DNA of 47,517 nt from a bacterium (GCA_004562765.1 SFRL01000028.1:1-47517), one strand, 5' to 3'. Positions 1-8,136 are shown, counted from the stretch's first letter. Made by a program: numbers and translations. The notes: a model not told the origin generated them from the letters alone.

Positions 1-1072
1 CCGCACTGTGGTTTGTCACCCAGTTTGCGATCCGGCCAAGATCCGGCAGGATTGCTCTATGCTTTGTCTTTTCAATCACCTTGTCAAACACCAGAATCAG
101 AGACGGAAGAATGGTCACACATCCGATTACACCGAAGACAACGCCTTTTGCCATAACAATACCGAGATCCATGCCCAGCGTAAAGCTCATAAAACACAGT
201 GCGATAAATCCGGCAACTGTTGTAATGGAGCTGCTGACCACGGAAGTAATTGTATTGGAAATCGCATGTGCCATGGCACGGTTTTTATCTCCGTCAAACC
301 GCTCCTTCTGCTCCTGATAACTGTGCCACAGGAAAATGGAATAATCCATTGTAACACCGAGCTGCAGTACCGCCGCCAGTGCCTTGGTAATATAAGAAAT
401 CTCCCCGAAAAATACGTTGGAACCCAGATTGTAAATAATTGCCATGCCGATACTGATCAAAAACAGGAACGGAACAACTACGGAATCCATCGTAAGTGAT
501 AATACGATCAGAGAAAGCACAACGGCGATCAGAACATAGATCACACTCTCATTCTCTGCCAGTTTTCGGATATCATTGTTCACCGATGCCATACCACTGA
601 CAAAACACTGCTTTCCAACCAGATCATTGATCGTCTGGATCGCATCCATGGTGCCGTCCGACGACATGGACTCATCAAACAGGACTGCCATCAGCTGGCT
701 GTCTGCGTCTTTGTTATTGAAAAAGTTGTAGATATCATCCGGAAGTGCTTCTCTTGGAATACTGAAATCCATAATAGAACCATACCAGATAACATTTTTT
801 ACATGAGGTACATCCTCAATCTTATCTGCTATTTTCTGCAGATCCTTATCCTGCATTCCCTCAACAACTACAAAAGAGAACGCGCCTGTTCCAAATTCAT
901 CCAGAAGGATATCCTGCCCTTTCATCGTTTCAATCTGTCCCGGCAGATAGGACAAAATGTCATAATTAATTCTGGTTTTCATATAGCCGATCGCGGATGG
1001 AATCAGCAGTAAAAAAGCCAGGATCAAAATCAGAAACCGACATTTAACGACTCCTTTTCCAAATTTAATCAT
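1..1072 (-). CDS. MMPL/RND-family efflux transporter, N-terminal part (3' end outside window)
   Basis: The reverse strand is open from an ATG at 1072 (or an in-frame GTG at 1081; GAGGA lies just upstream) to the window edge, so the C-terminal part is missing. The protein begins with a membrane anchor (about residues 10-27), then a roughly 150-residue extracytoplasmic domain, then several closely packed membrane helices that include the MDYSIFLWHSYQE segment typical of MMPL/HAE3 transporters. Such proteins export lipids, drugs or peptides using the proton gradient. It lies downstream of a TetR gene in the same direction, with an operator-like palindrome between them, so TetR control is likely. 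Substrate unknown. Confidence 0.85.
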   Translation of the reverse strand, partial: MIKFGKGVVKCRFLILILAFLLLIPSAIGYMKTRINYDILSYLPGQIETMKGQDILLDEFGTGAFSFVVVEGMQDKDLQKIADKIEDVPHVKNVIWYGSIMDFSIPREALPDDIYNFFNNKDADSQLMAVLFDESMSSDGTMDAIQTINDLVGKQCFVSGMASVNNDIRKLAENESVIYVLIAVVLSLIVLSLTMDSVVVPFLFLISIGMAIIYNLGSNVFFGEISYITKALAAVLQLGVTMDYSIFLWHSYQEQKERFDGDKNRAMAHAISNTITSVVSSSITTVAGFIALCFMSFTLGMDLGIVMAKGVVFGVIGCVTILPSLILVFDKVIEKTKHRAILPDLGRIANWVTNHSA

Positions 1073-1110
1073 TTTTTTCACCATCCTCTATTTTTCTCTC
1101 AGCCTATCAT

Positions 1111-1145
1111 AAAAAAAAAGACCGAATATGAAAATATTCAATCTT
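1111..1145 (-). terminator. Rho-independent terminator or attenuator before the MMPL gene
   Basis: Read on the minus strand, a 12-bp stem (1145-1134 with 1129-1118, two G-U wobbles) with a 4-nt loop is followed by a run of nine U (1119-1111). It can end tetR transcription. It also lies between the putative TATAAT promoter and the MMPL start, so it may attenuate MMPL expression. Confidence 0.7.
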
Positions 1146-1163
1146 TTCGTCATGTACTGCATG

Positions 1164-1214
1164 ATTATACATTTTGAGTGATTTGTATGAATTCGTATAC
1201 AAATCATTCAAAAT
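1164..1214 (-). promoter_or_regulatory. Putative TetR operator and -10 element upstream of the MMPL exporter
   Basis: Two 18-nt arms (1171-1188 and 1197-1214) form an inverted repeat with one mismatch and an 8-nt spacer. A perfect TATAAT (1169-1164, minus strand) directly follows the palindrome in the direction of the MMPL gene, so a protein bound to the palindrome would cover the -35 region. The adjacent TetR repressor is the obvious candidate; binding is inferred. Confidence 0.65.
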
Positions 1215-1231
1215 GTCATCGCATATTCTTT

Positions 1232-1798
1232 TTATAATTCTTTGATGATGTCGGTCAGAGACCGGGTCAGCATATACTGATATGCTTCAGCCATTTCGCG
1301 CGGCGAGATGGTCATTCCCATGCTGATCCATTCCTCTGTTGCAAAACACATGGACTGTGCATAATAGGAAGATATCACCTCCGGCGTCAGCCATTTGTGT
1401 TTTGAAACCCTTCCGCTGCTTTCGTTTTGAATCAGTTCAAGCAATACTTCCCGCACACATTTTTTTGCGATATCGTGAAATTTGACCGGTCCCTCCATTT
1501 TTACCAGCTGTGAATAAAATGCCTTGTCCTTTTCAATGTTGGTAAACAGCAGAACCATTGCTTCTATAATCATATCATTCCGGATCAGAGGTTCTACCGG
1601 CTCTAACAGTTCTGTCCGGATGATCCATTCAATAAGCTCAAATTTATCCTGAAAATGATTGTAAAACGTTGGCCGGATGACCCCTGCTTTATCAGTTATC
1701 TCTTTAATTGTAATTTTTTCTACCGGCCGCCTGACAGCAATCTCTTTCAAACTTTTTGCAAGCAGCTGGTCAATATCGGTTTTGCCCTGTATTGCCAT
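1232..1798 (-). CDS. TetR/AcrR-family transcriptional repressor
   Basis: A 188-residue protein with an N-terminal TetR helix-turn-helix (about residues 8-55; helix pair around TIKEITDKAGVIRPTFYNHF) and a variable all-helical ligand-binding C-terminus. TetR proteins usually leave DNA when they bind a small molecule and often control an adjacent exporter. Here the next gene downstream is an MMPL transporter with a long palindrome in front of it. The gene starts 14 nt after the stop of the small upstream gene at 1813-2043, so it is probably cotranscribed with that gene and the DUF308 gene. The start at 1798 has an AAGGAT-like site. Confidence 0.88.
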   Translation of the reverse strand: MAIQGKTDIDQLLAKSLKEIAVRRPVEKITIKEITDKAGVIRPTFYNHFQDKFELIEWIIRTELLEPVEPLIRNDMIIEAMVLLFTNIEKDKAFYSQLVKMEGPVKFHDIAKKCVREVLLELIQNESSGRVSKHKWLTPEVISSYYAQSMCFATEEWISMGMTISPREMAEAYQYMLTRSLTDIIKEL

Positions 1799-1812
1799 TT
1801 CGTCTGTTATCC

Positions 1813-2043
1813 TTATTCGTCAAATTCCATGGTCACAAAGTACCCTTTTTCTGTCTCCTTCACATCAATCACATCGCCTTCCCGGCTTTTTAAACGTTCG
1901 CCTACCGCATAATTTCCCGACATTGCTATTGCATGCTCAATGGTATAATAATAGGAAGTGGGAAGTTTTCCCTCTGTCACCTTCAGATGATCCCCTGCTT
2001 TGGTCAGTCCCGGACGTTCCATTTTAAATTCCATCTGTCTCAT
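1813..2043 (-). CDS. Small conserved-type hypothetical protein (76 aa)
   Basis: The preferred start is the ATG at 2043, which has an AAGGTG site 5 nt upstream; an in-frame ATG at 2058 has no good site. This gives a soluble, charged 76-residue protein ending VTMEFDE. No signal peptide or membrane segment is visible and I do not recognise a named family. It overlaps the 3' end of the DUF308 gene by 20 nt and is followed 14 nt later by tetR, so the three are probably one operon and translationally coupled. Function unknown. Confidence 0.6.
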   Translation of the reverse strand: MRQMEFKMERPGLTKAGDHLKVTEGKLPTSYYYTIEHAIAMSGNYAVGERLKSREGDVIDVKETEKGYFVTMEFDE

Positions 2044-2632
2044 CACGGTCACCTTCATTTTCCACAAACTCTGTATCAACAGTCTCTGTGCGCCGTCTGT
2101 AATCCCTCGCTGCACGCGTTGCTGTGACAGCAATCCACAGATTCAGCGCTCCGTTGATAATCAGCACGATTCCTACCAGCATAATAAACTGTTTCAATAC
2201 GGTAAGCGGACAAAAAACACAGACCAGACCGCAGACCAGACAGATGATAGCAAATACAAGATCCATGCCCCACTTTTCATATCTGTATTTTTTGGCATTC
2301 ACAGCCTCCGTCACCGCACGAATTCCATGAAATACAAGTCCTACACCCAATATAACCGGAACCAGACTGACAATCAGCGACGGCTGGATGAGAAACCAGA
2401 TTCCAACTGCAAGTACCAGAATTCCGACAATCGTTGATGCTCCAAATGTTGCAAGGCTCAAAATAAAGCTTCCCAGATAAATAATTCCAACGATGATCAT
2501 TGCAATCGAAAGAATTGTTCCGATCACATCAATGACTCCGCCTTTCCACACAACAAAAATAATTCCAAGCGCAATACACAAAACAGAAGAAAGCAGATAA
2601 TCCGCCTTTGCCCGCTTCAAAAATTCTCTCAT
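2024..2632 (-). CDS. DUF308/HdeD-like integral membrane protein
   Basis: A 202-residue protein with six hydrophobic segments in three pairs over about residues 12-165, followed by a charged tail ending DRDETDGI. The repeated short helix-loop-helix pattern (e.g. GIIFVVWKG and LGVGLVFHGIRAV) is that of the HdeD/DUF308 family, whose members are small inner-membrane proteins often linked to acid or stress responses; the molecular role is not established. It is the first gene of the likely operon with the small protein and TetR downstream. The start at 2632 has a GGGGG-type site upstream. Confidence 0.75.
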   Translation of the reverse strand: MREFLKRAKADYLLSSVLCIALGIIFVVWKGGVIDVIGTILSIAMIIVGIIYLGSFILSLATFGASTIVGILVLAVGIWFLIQPSLIVSLVPVILGVGLVFHGIRAVTEAVNAKKYRYEKWGMDLVFAIICLVCGLVCVFCPLTVLKQFIMLVGIVLIINGALNLWIAVTATRAARDYRRRTETVDTEFVENEGDRDETDGI

Positions 2633-2739
2633 GAAATGACGCCCCCTTTTGAAATATCTTTTGCAACATTATAACATTTCCTTTTTTATTGTTCAACTTT
2701 TCCTCTAAAAATGATATACTGTGCGCGGAGGTGAATATC

Positions 2740-3222
2740 ATGGGAAAAGAAGTAAAAACCAATGCCGTGCGTATTCTGGAACGAAATAAGGTTCCCTATG
2801 AACTGCTGACTTATGAATGTGACGAATTTATAGATGGCATTCATTCTGCCGAAGCCACTGGCACCCCGGTTGCCCAGACTTACAAGACACTTGTCATGCA
2901 GGGCAAAAGCAAAAAATACTACGTATTTGTCATTCCGATTGCCGAAGAGGTTGATCTGAAAGCTGCCGCGCGTGCAGTTTCCGAGAAATCCGTAGAAATG
3001 ATCCATGTCAAAGATTTAACTGCAATCACTGGTTATGTCCGTGGAGGCTGCAGTCCTCTTGGCATGAAAAAAGCATTTCCAACCGTTATCGATGCCTCTG
3101 CCAGGCAATATTCTGAAATTTATGTAAGCGGCGGCCGTATCGGAACCAGCATCCGGCTTGACCCTCAGGATCTGGCACGGGTTGTCCGCGCTACTTTTGC
3201 GGATATTCTTGCCAGACCATAA
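2740..3222 (+). CDS. ybaK: YbaK/EbsC-type aminoacyl-tRNA deacylase (Cys-tRNA(Pro) deacylase)
   Basis: A 160-residue single-domain protein. The start at 2740 is set by GGAGGTG 6 nt upstream; the reading frame opens earlier but without a site. It matches the YbaK family, which hydrolyses Cys-tRNA(Pro) (and sometimes Cys-tRNA(Cys)) formed by misacylation. Visible hallmarks are the conserved lysine in TYKTLVMQGK, the central PIAEEVDLKAAARAV segment and the GYVRGGCSPLGMKK motif near residues 103-116. It stands alone on the plus strand between divergent and convergent genes and is followed by a strong terminator. Confidence 0.92.
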   Translation: MGKEVKTNAVRILERNKVPYELLTYECDEFIDGIHSAEATGTPVAQTYKTLVMQGKSKKYYVFVIPIAEEVDLKAAARAVSEKSVEMIHVKDLTAITGYVRGGCSPLGMKKAFPTVIDASARQYSEIYVSGGRIGTSIRLDPQDLARVVRATFADILARP

Positions 3223-3226
3223 AAAG

Positions 3227-3262
3227 AAAAGTGTGCCAGATTTATTTCCCTGACACACTTTT
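3227..3262. terminator. Bidirectional terminator between ybaK and the SseB gene
   Basis: A stem of AAAAGTGTG with CACACTTTT plus an inner CAG/CTG extension and one mismatch. T-rich sequence follows on the plus strand and the mirror holds on the minus strand, so it can serve both converging genes. Confidence 0.85.
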
Positions 3263-3266
3263 TCTT

Positions 3267-4232
3267 TTAATTTTCGCCCGGCTGCCGGATAATATCCAGC
3301 ACACGCTGCAACTCGGCTCCCTCTGCCGGAGCCTCTCCATAATCGACATGTTTCCAGTCTTTTTTAAATTCTCCGAGCAGATGTTTTCCCGGATCCTGTG
3401 TCCGTTCAATCGTAAAATATCTGCCTTCCTGCGTTTCATCGTTCCATGCAAAATATACACGGAAACAGGATGGAACTCCCATATCGCGTACCGGCAGATC
3501 CACACGTACAATCAGTAAACTGTCGGACAAATCCATAACCATAACGGAGAAATCTTCCGGCAGATACGGATACATACGTTTCTGCTGATAACATTCCTCA
3601 AAAAACTGATCCATATATTCTTCTTTCTTCTCGCAGAGGTCATCCATCATCTGTTTGCCCTGCGCAAAAAAGCGCTTTGGCATAAAACCAAATTCAAACT
3701 GCTTACGTTCAAACAACAGATACTGTTCCTGTGTAAGCTGCATCTTCTTTGGCTGCGCTCCCTCTTTACGCTTCTTTTCCACTTCCTCGATTTTTTCCAC
3801 CAGTGCACGTTTAAAAATCAGATTCTGTGTGAATGGATTGATCACTATTCCGGATACCTTTTCATCCTGCTGAAAAACCATGTTATTCGTTGCAAGGAAC
3901 GGCATGTTTATAACTGCTTCACTCCTCGGAGATTCCGGAATCTCCTTTTTACTTGTATAAATTGGAAGAAACATTCCGTTTTTCGGACTGTTGATCAGAC
4001 ACGGAACCGGCTTCTTTTCATCATTTAAATTTGCCGGAACAAGCACACGTCTGGTTCGCATCAGCTCGATCAGGGCATTTAAATTCTCGCCGGTTTTTTC
4101 TTTCAGATATAGATCTATCTGTGCTTCCACATCTTCATTTTTTACATCAAGTGTCATGCTTGGATCTGTTGGTTCCTCCTGCTTAAGATCCTGCTTCTTC
4201 ATGACATCTTTTAACTTCTTTTTGTCGATCAT
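3267..4232 (-). CDS. SseB-family protein, two-part (321 aa)
   Basis: A soluble 321-residue protein. After a lysine-rich leader, residues about 35-145 form an SseB N-terminal-type domain (the pattern VLVPANL, MFLPIYTSKKEIP, GIVINPF is typical). The second half (about 150-320) is a separate domain with an aromatic-rich PYLPEDFSVMVMDL region. SseB-domain proteins are widespread in Firmicutes and mostly uncharacterised; the name comes from an E. coli sulfurtransferase-associated protein. The start has AGGAG 10 nt upstream. A shorter SseB-like protein lies at 46039-46461. Precise role unknown. Confidence 0.75.
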   Translation of the reverse strand: MIDKKKLKDVMKKQDLKQEEPTDPSMTLDVKNEDVEAQIDLYLKEKTGENLNALIELMRTRRVLVPANLNDEKKPVPCLINSPKNGMFLPIYTSKKEIPESPRSEAVINMPFLATNNMVFQQDEKVSGIVINPFTQNLIFKRALVEKIEEVEKKRKEGAQPKKMQLTQEQYLLFERKQFEFGFMPKRFFAQGKQMMDDLCEKKEEYMDQFFEECYQQKRMYPYLPEDFSVMVMDLSDSLLIVRVDLPVRDMGVPSCFRVYFAWNDETQEGRYFTIERTQDPGKHLLGEFKKDWKHVDYGEAPAEGAELQRVLDIIRQPGEN

Positions 4233-4336
4233 CTGTGTATATCTCCTAACCCCATGCTGTCGGTATTGTACAGGTCAATCCCTGTGCTCATGATATAAAA
4301 GCATTTTAGCACATATTTTCAGGAGATTCCATACCT

Positions 4337-4954
4337 TTATACGGTTTTTGAATCATCAAGCGTTTTCTGGATCAGTTTATCAAGTCTTCTTCCGATCCTG
4401 GCATATTTTTCAATGCGGCGTGCCATTTCCGGCGGAACTCCTTTTTTGTAAGAAACCCGGTTATCCATTCCTGCCCACGCATCCATGATCATCGTCCGCA
4501 GCTGCAATTCCACACGAACCACAGTTGTCTTTCCTTTGTAAGACATCGGGATATCCAGAACGATATGGTAACTCTCATACCCATTTTTCTTTGGTTTTCG
4601 AATGTAATCTTTTGCCTTTACTACGGTATATGTGTCTGTTTTTCCGATCTGCCGCGCAATCCAGTAGATTTCCTTGACACTGTAGCAGATACAGCGGACC
4701 CCGGAAATATCGTTTAGTGCAGTAACTGCGGTATCAAAATCCACGTCATAATCCTTGCGCTGCAGCTTCTCTGCAATGCTCTCCGGTGTCTTCATCCGTG
4801 TTTCGATAAAACGTACAAATCCCTGTCCTGTTTTTTCTTCATATTCCCGGTTCAGTTCCCGCAGCCGGTTTACCACAATCTCTCTTGCCAGTGCATGTTT
4901 TCTCTGAAAATCATCATCTTGCCAGTGCTTCCGGAGTTTTTCTAATTCATCCAT
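4337..4954 (-). CDS. Small alarmone synthetase, RelA/SpoT-domain (p)ppGpp synthetase
   Basis: A 205-residue stand-alone RelA/SpoT synthetase domain that makes (p)ppGpp from ATP and GTP or GDP. Visible motifs are RMKTPESIAEKL (nucleotide-binding Arg/Lys), DISGVRC near residues 82-88, KKNGYESYH and VELQLRT (acceptor-nucleotide and metal-binding region). The family's usual WAxxEH segment reads WAGMDNR here. There is no HD hydrolase, TGS or ACT domain and the length fits RelQ/RelP-like enzymes, but I cannot assign a subclass. It is transcribed alone, with an AGGGAAGG site before the ATG at 4954. Confidence 0.9.
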   Translation of the reverse strand: MDELEKLRKHWQDDDFQRKHALAREIVVNRLRELNREYEEKTGQGFVRFIETRMKTPESIAEKLQRKDYDVDFDTAVTALNDISGVRCICYSVKEIYWIARQIGKTDTYTVVKAKDYIRKPKKNGYESYHIVLDIPMSYKGKTTVVRVELQLRTMIMDAWAGMDNRVSYKKGVPPEMARRIEKYARIGRRLDKLIQKTLDDSKTV

Positions 4955-5063
4955 AACTTACCTTCCCTGCTTTCTGTTATATCTATCTTATTCTCCACTT
5001 TTCTACAGGATAACAGGGGTGTGTAAATACAGACTTCTTCCCTATGTAAATTGTTTGTAAAAA

Positions 5064-5573
5064 CTATGTGGTGAGAATCTTTTTTTCCACAAGCATTTTA
5101 ACAAATTCCCGATCCCGGAAACTCCATGGCTGCGTCGCACAAAATGGTTCGTTCCCATCGATAATCTCCTGTGCGGTTGCCCACTCCAGATGAAATCCTT
5201 TCTCGATCTCGCTTTCGGTCATATGCGTCTGTGTCATTTCTTCTTTTGCATCACAGAAAAAAAAGCAGGAGTGGCAGACATAGATCTTGTTTTTTTCAAA
5301 CAGATCTCGCCGCCGCTCCACAATTTCTCCAATCGGACGGATGGATTCCGGAATCACAATAAGCCCGGACTCCTCCCCCACTTCACGAATCAGTGCATCT
5401 TCCAGCTTCTCGCCCGGTTCCACACCTCCGCCGAGGATTTTATAATCTCCGGCACTGCCATGTTGTGTTGCAATTTTTCCATCACGAATAATCACGCCGC
5501 GTGTCGAGTATTTTTCGAACACAGGCATTCCCTCTTCATAATCTTTTTTATCTAATGTTAAAAGTATCTGCAC
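5064..5573 (-). CDS. NUDIX hydrolase
   Basis: The most likely start is the GTG at 5573, 7 nt after AAAGGAG. The longer frame would begin at 5615, inside a TATAAT -10 box (5619-5614), so it is improbable. The 169-residue product has a complete Nudix box: GGGVEPGEKLEDA then REVGEESGL (G-x5-E-x7-REVxEExGL), which binds Mg2+ and hydrolyses a nucleoside diphosphate linked to another group. The upstream part around RGVIIRDGKIATQ and the later EWATAQEI segment fit the fold. Substrate cannot be read from the sequence. Confidence 0.88.
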   Translation of the reverse strand: MQILLTLDKKDYEEGMPVFEKYSTRGVIIRDGKIATQHGSAGDYKILGGGVEPGEKLEDALIREVGEESGLIVIPESIRPIGEIVERRRDLFEKNKIYVCHSCFFFCDAKEEMTQTHMTESEIEKGFHLEWATAQEIIDGNEPFCATQPWSFRDREFVKMLVEKKILTT

Positions 5574-5675
5574 GGCATTTCTCCTTTGCTGTTCCGACAT
5601 ACAATTTTGTATCATTATAGCACTATCATGGGGGTTTGTGCAGATGTTTTAAATATAAGTTTTTCTCAATGTGAC

Positions 5676-5799
5676 GGAAGAAGGGGGACATTCTCTTTCT
5701 ACAGAAAAATTTACAAGTCAGCGCCGATGTTGATTTCAGGTTGGTTTGGCAAAGGTTTTACTTTTATGCTATTAACGTTAGAAATGTCCCCCTTCTTCC
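5676..5799. repeat. MITE- or REP-like element with perfect 17-bp inverted ends
   Basis: The 17 bases at 5676-5692 (GGAAGAAGGGGGACATT) are repeated exactly as reverse complement at 5783-5799, enclosing 90 bp without coding potential. It fills most of the intergenic space between the NUDIX gene and trxB (5616-5892), in which I see no gene. Mobile short elements and RAYT-associated repeats have this form; no target-site duplication is obvious. The RNA would make a strong long-range stem. Confidence 0.6.
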
Positions 5800-5892
5800 T
5801 GTTGGCTGGAGAAAATATAATTGAGAAACATATTTCCGCAAATCCGTCCCTCTGAAAACAAAAGGCTCCCAGCCCCGCAGTTAACCAGCAAT

Positions 5893-6807
5893 TTATAAAG
5901 TTTTGAGATACTCCACAATACTTGTCACACTGTTGGCACCATCCGCCACCGCGGTCACAATCTGACGCAGCTTCTTGGTGCGGACATCTCCTGCCACAAA
6001 AAGCCCCGGCTGCTCCGTCACCCCGTCTTCTCCGGCACGCACATAGCCATGATCTAAATCCAGCACAGAAGCCACCGCATCGGTCTGCGGATTCATACCG
6101 ACTGCGATAAAGATACCGCTGACCGGCAGTTCTTTTTCTTCTCCTGTTCCGGTGTTAGCGATTACCAGATGATCGACCATCTGCTCCCCACAGATTTCTT
6201 TCACCACGGTATCCGGCAGGAAGGTGATCTTCGGCTCATTTGCCACCTGTTCCTGCAGTACCTTCGTGCCACGCAGTTCCTGTCTGCGGTGAATCAGATA
6301 CACTTTTTCACATCCGGCTGCCAGATACAGGGCATCTTCCAGTGCCACATCTCCACCGCCGACAACCGCCACTGTCTTGTTACGGAAAAAAGCTCCATCA
6401 CAGGTTGCACAGTAAGACACCCCGGCTCCTGCCAGTGTTTCTTCTCCCGGCACCCCGAGTTTCCGGTGTCCGGCTCCGGTTGCCAGCAGTACCGTTTTTG
6501 TCTCATAGACGGTTCCGGAAGCACCGGTGATTTTCCACGTTCCGTCTGTATTTTTCTCTACGTTATCCACTTCATCGCTGATGAACGGAACCTCCAGTGC
6601 TTTTGCATGCTGCTCAAATTTCTGTGCCAGATCAAACCCATTGGTTTCCGGCAGTCCCAGATAATTATCAACTTCCTGCGTATAAATCATCTGTCCGCCA
6701 CCCATCGGCTCTTTCTCTAAAACAACCACATCCAGACAGGCGCGCTTTGCGTAAACAGCTGCCGAAAGACCTGCCGGACCGCTTCCTATAATGACTAAAT
6801 CGTACAT
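5893..6807 (-). CDS. trxB: Thioredoxin reductase (NADPH, FAD)
   Basis: The start at 6807 follows AGGAGG by 6 nt; the frame opens seven codons earlier without a site. The 304-residue product has the FAD-binding GSGPAGLSAA motif (residues 8-17), the redox-active CATC pair (C133, C136), a second dinucleotide-binding GGGDVALEDA and the C-terminal GLFVAGDVRTK FAD motif. It reduces thioredoxin, and a thioredoxin gene sits in the sulfur cluster at 9823-10140. Length and cysteine positions match low-Mr bacterial TrxB. Confidence 0.95.
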   Translation of the reverse strand: MYDLVIIGSGPAGLSAAVYAKRACLDVVVLEKEPMGGGQMIYTQEVDNYLGLPETNGFDLAQKFEQHAKALEVPFISDEVDNVEKNTDGTWKITGASGTVYETKTVLLATGAGHRKLGVPGEETLAGAGVSYCATCDGAFFRNKTVAVVGGGDVALEDALYLAAGCEKVYLIHRRQELRGTKVLQEQVANEPKITFLPDTVVKEICGEQMVDHLVIANTGTGEEKELPVSGIFIAVGMNPQTDAVASVLDLDHGYVRAGEDGVTEQPGLFVAGDVRTKKLRQIVTAVADGANSVTSIVEYLKTL

Positions 6808-6959
6808 GTTATTCCTCCTGATTTTCAAAAAATCTATTTCATAAATAATGGCATTTTTATTCTTTCCTATTTTACCATACCCCTATACAATGCGCTATTT
6901 TCTTTTCTCCAATAATAACAAAATATGCTCCTTTTACAAAAATTTTACGTGATTCAGGG

Positions 6960-6988
6960 TTGAAAAATCAGTTTTCAAATGCTAACAT
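6960..6988 (+). promoter_or_regulatory. Promoter of the mgtE leader
   Basis: TTGAAA (6960-6965) and TAACAT (6983-6988) are 17 bp apart, about 55 nt before the leader ORF. The rest of the gap between trxB and this leader (6808-6959) shows no gene. Confidence 0.55.
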
Positions 6989-7042
6989 AACCAAGGATCT
7001 AAATCCACAATCATAAAAATCTGAGTAATGGAGGTGAAATTC

Positions 7043-7132
7043 ATGGACAGTAACGATAGTTTTGGGCGAAGTAGACATTTGAATGCCGATGCTTTTTTCA
7101 CTGGCAAAATTATCGTTTTCACTGGAAAATGA
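7043..7132 (+). CDS. 29-aa leader peptide upstream of the mgtE remnant
   Basis: A short ORF with an excellent GGAGGTG site 6 nt before the ATG. The peptide begins MDSNDSFGRSRH and ends IIVFTGK. Its stop codon lies 4 nt before the first arm of a possible antiterminator, which is the geometry of translation-dependent attenuation. I do not recognise the peptide, and there is no run of a single regulatory amino acid. Its position directly before magnesium-transporter sequence suggests that it once controlled mgtE. Confidence 0.55.
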   Translation: MDSNDSFGRSRHLNADAFFTGKIIVFTGK

Positions 7133-7136
7133 ATTT

Positions 7137-7178
7137 TACCGGTTCATGATGTTTCAAGCACCGGTAGGTGCTTTTTTT
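7137..7178 (+). terminator. Terminator with overlapping antiterminator (attenuator)
   Basis: AAGCACC (7156-7162) pairs with GGTGCTT (7167-7173) around a GGTA loop, and T7 follows (7172-7178). Alternatively TACCGGT (7137-7143) can pair with ACCGGTA (7160-7166), which would break the terminator. A ribosome stopped at the leader stop codon (7130-7132) would cover the first arm and favour termination. Confidence 0.65.
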
Positions 7179-7208
7179 GTGCCTGAATATATAAAACTGT
7201 ATACCTGA

Positions 7209-7988
7209 GCCCTTTTCTATTGTGCATATCCGCAGCATGATGTAGCTTTTGTTGCACATGATGACTGCATGGAAAAAATCATGGATTATTCGGAAGATTC
7301 CATTCCTGTCCTGTCGCAGGACGGTCATATGCTCGGTGTTATTACATCCGAAGATATCGTAGAGATGGTTGACAATGAGATGGGGGAAGACTACGCAAAA
7401 CTGGCCGGCCTCACCGCCGAAGAAGATCTCAAAGAAACCACGGCACAAAGCATGAAAAAACGTCTCCCATGGCTCATCATCCTGCTGTTCCTCGGGATGA
7501 TCGTTTCCTCTGTTGTAGGTGTCTTTGAGCATGTTGTGGCTGTACTTCCGATTGTAATCTGTTTCCAGTCTCTTGTGCTTGACATGGCCGGGAACGTCGG
7601 TACCCAGTCCCTAGCAGTTACCATCCGTGTCCTGATGGATGAAACACTCACCGGAAAACAAAAACTTTTCTTACTGGTAAAAGAAATGAAAATCGGTCTC
7701 CTGAATGGTGGAATTCTTGGTATAATGGCACTTGCACTGCTCGGCATCTACATCCACCTGTTTAAGGGATACACCTGGATCGGAGCATTTGGAATCTCCG
7801 GCTGCGTCGGCATCTCGCTTCTCGTGGCAATGGTGATCTCAAGCCTCGTAGGTACTGTGATTCCCATGTTTTTCCATAAGATAAAAATTGATCCTGCGGT
7901 TGCATCCGGTCCACTCATTACAACCGTCAATGACCTTGTGGCTGTTGTGACTTATTACGGTCTGGCATTTTTATTACTGATCATGTAA
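7209..7988 (+). pseudogene. mgtE: 5'-truncated magnesium transporter MgtE
   Basis: The frame is open from 7209, and the first ATG with convincing homology (7269) has no ribosome binding site. The product starts inside the second CBS domain (MEKIMDY, then IPVLSQDGHMLGVITSEDIVEMV) and continues with the complete five-helix MgtE channel domain, including NVGTQSLAVTIR and the conserved IDPAVASGPLITTVND. A full MgtE has about 450 residues, with a cytoplasmic N domain and two CBS domains that gate the pore by Mg2+; here the N domain and CBS1 are missing. The leader and attenuator upstream remain, which points to an internal deletion. It could be expressed as a short channel, but decay is more likely. 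Confidence 0.75.
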
Positions 7989-8017
7989 AAATATAATCTC
8001 TGCACCATACTACCGAA

Positions 8018-8055
8018 AAATGCTGCCTGACAACAATATGTTACAGGCAGCATTT
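8018..8055. terminator. Bidirectional terminator after mgtE
   Basis: A perfect 12-bp stem (AAATGCTGCCTG at 8018-8029 with its complement at 8044-8055) and a 14-nt loop, A- and T-rich on the flanks. It separates the plus-strand mgtE remnant from the minus-strand sulfur cluster. Confidence 0.85.
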
Positions 8056-8079
8056 CTATTCAACAATTTCTAAGCTGCA

Positions 8080-8136
8080 TAGGAGATATCGCTTACGCGA
8101 GATACCCCAGATAGAAAATCTATCCGCAGACGGATA
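8080..8136. repeat. Partial copy of the palindromic repeat and two further hairpins
   Basis: Bases 8080-8106 closely match the TAGGAGATATCGCTTACGCG part of the tandem units at 8575-8725. They are followed by GATAG/CTATC (8110-8124) and TATCCG/CGGATA (8121-8136). The copy lies just after the stop of the JAMM gene, so repeat sequence flanks that gene on both sides. Confidence 0.6.

Noticed and set aside
8..499. Plus-strand open frame of 163 codons at the left edge
   Set aside because: It is antisense to the MMPL transporter gene, has no ribosome site and its translation is low-quality (His/Asn/Cys-rich).
6169..6720. Plus-strand open frame of 183 codons opposite trxB
   Set aside because: The opposite strand encodes a complete thioredoxin reductase with all motifs.
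6840..7180. M-box or other known magnesium riboswitch before mgtE
   Set aside because: I could not find the M-box conserved core; a translated leader with a mutually exclusive terminator explains the region better.
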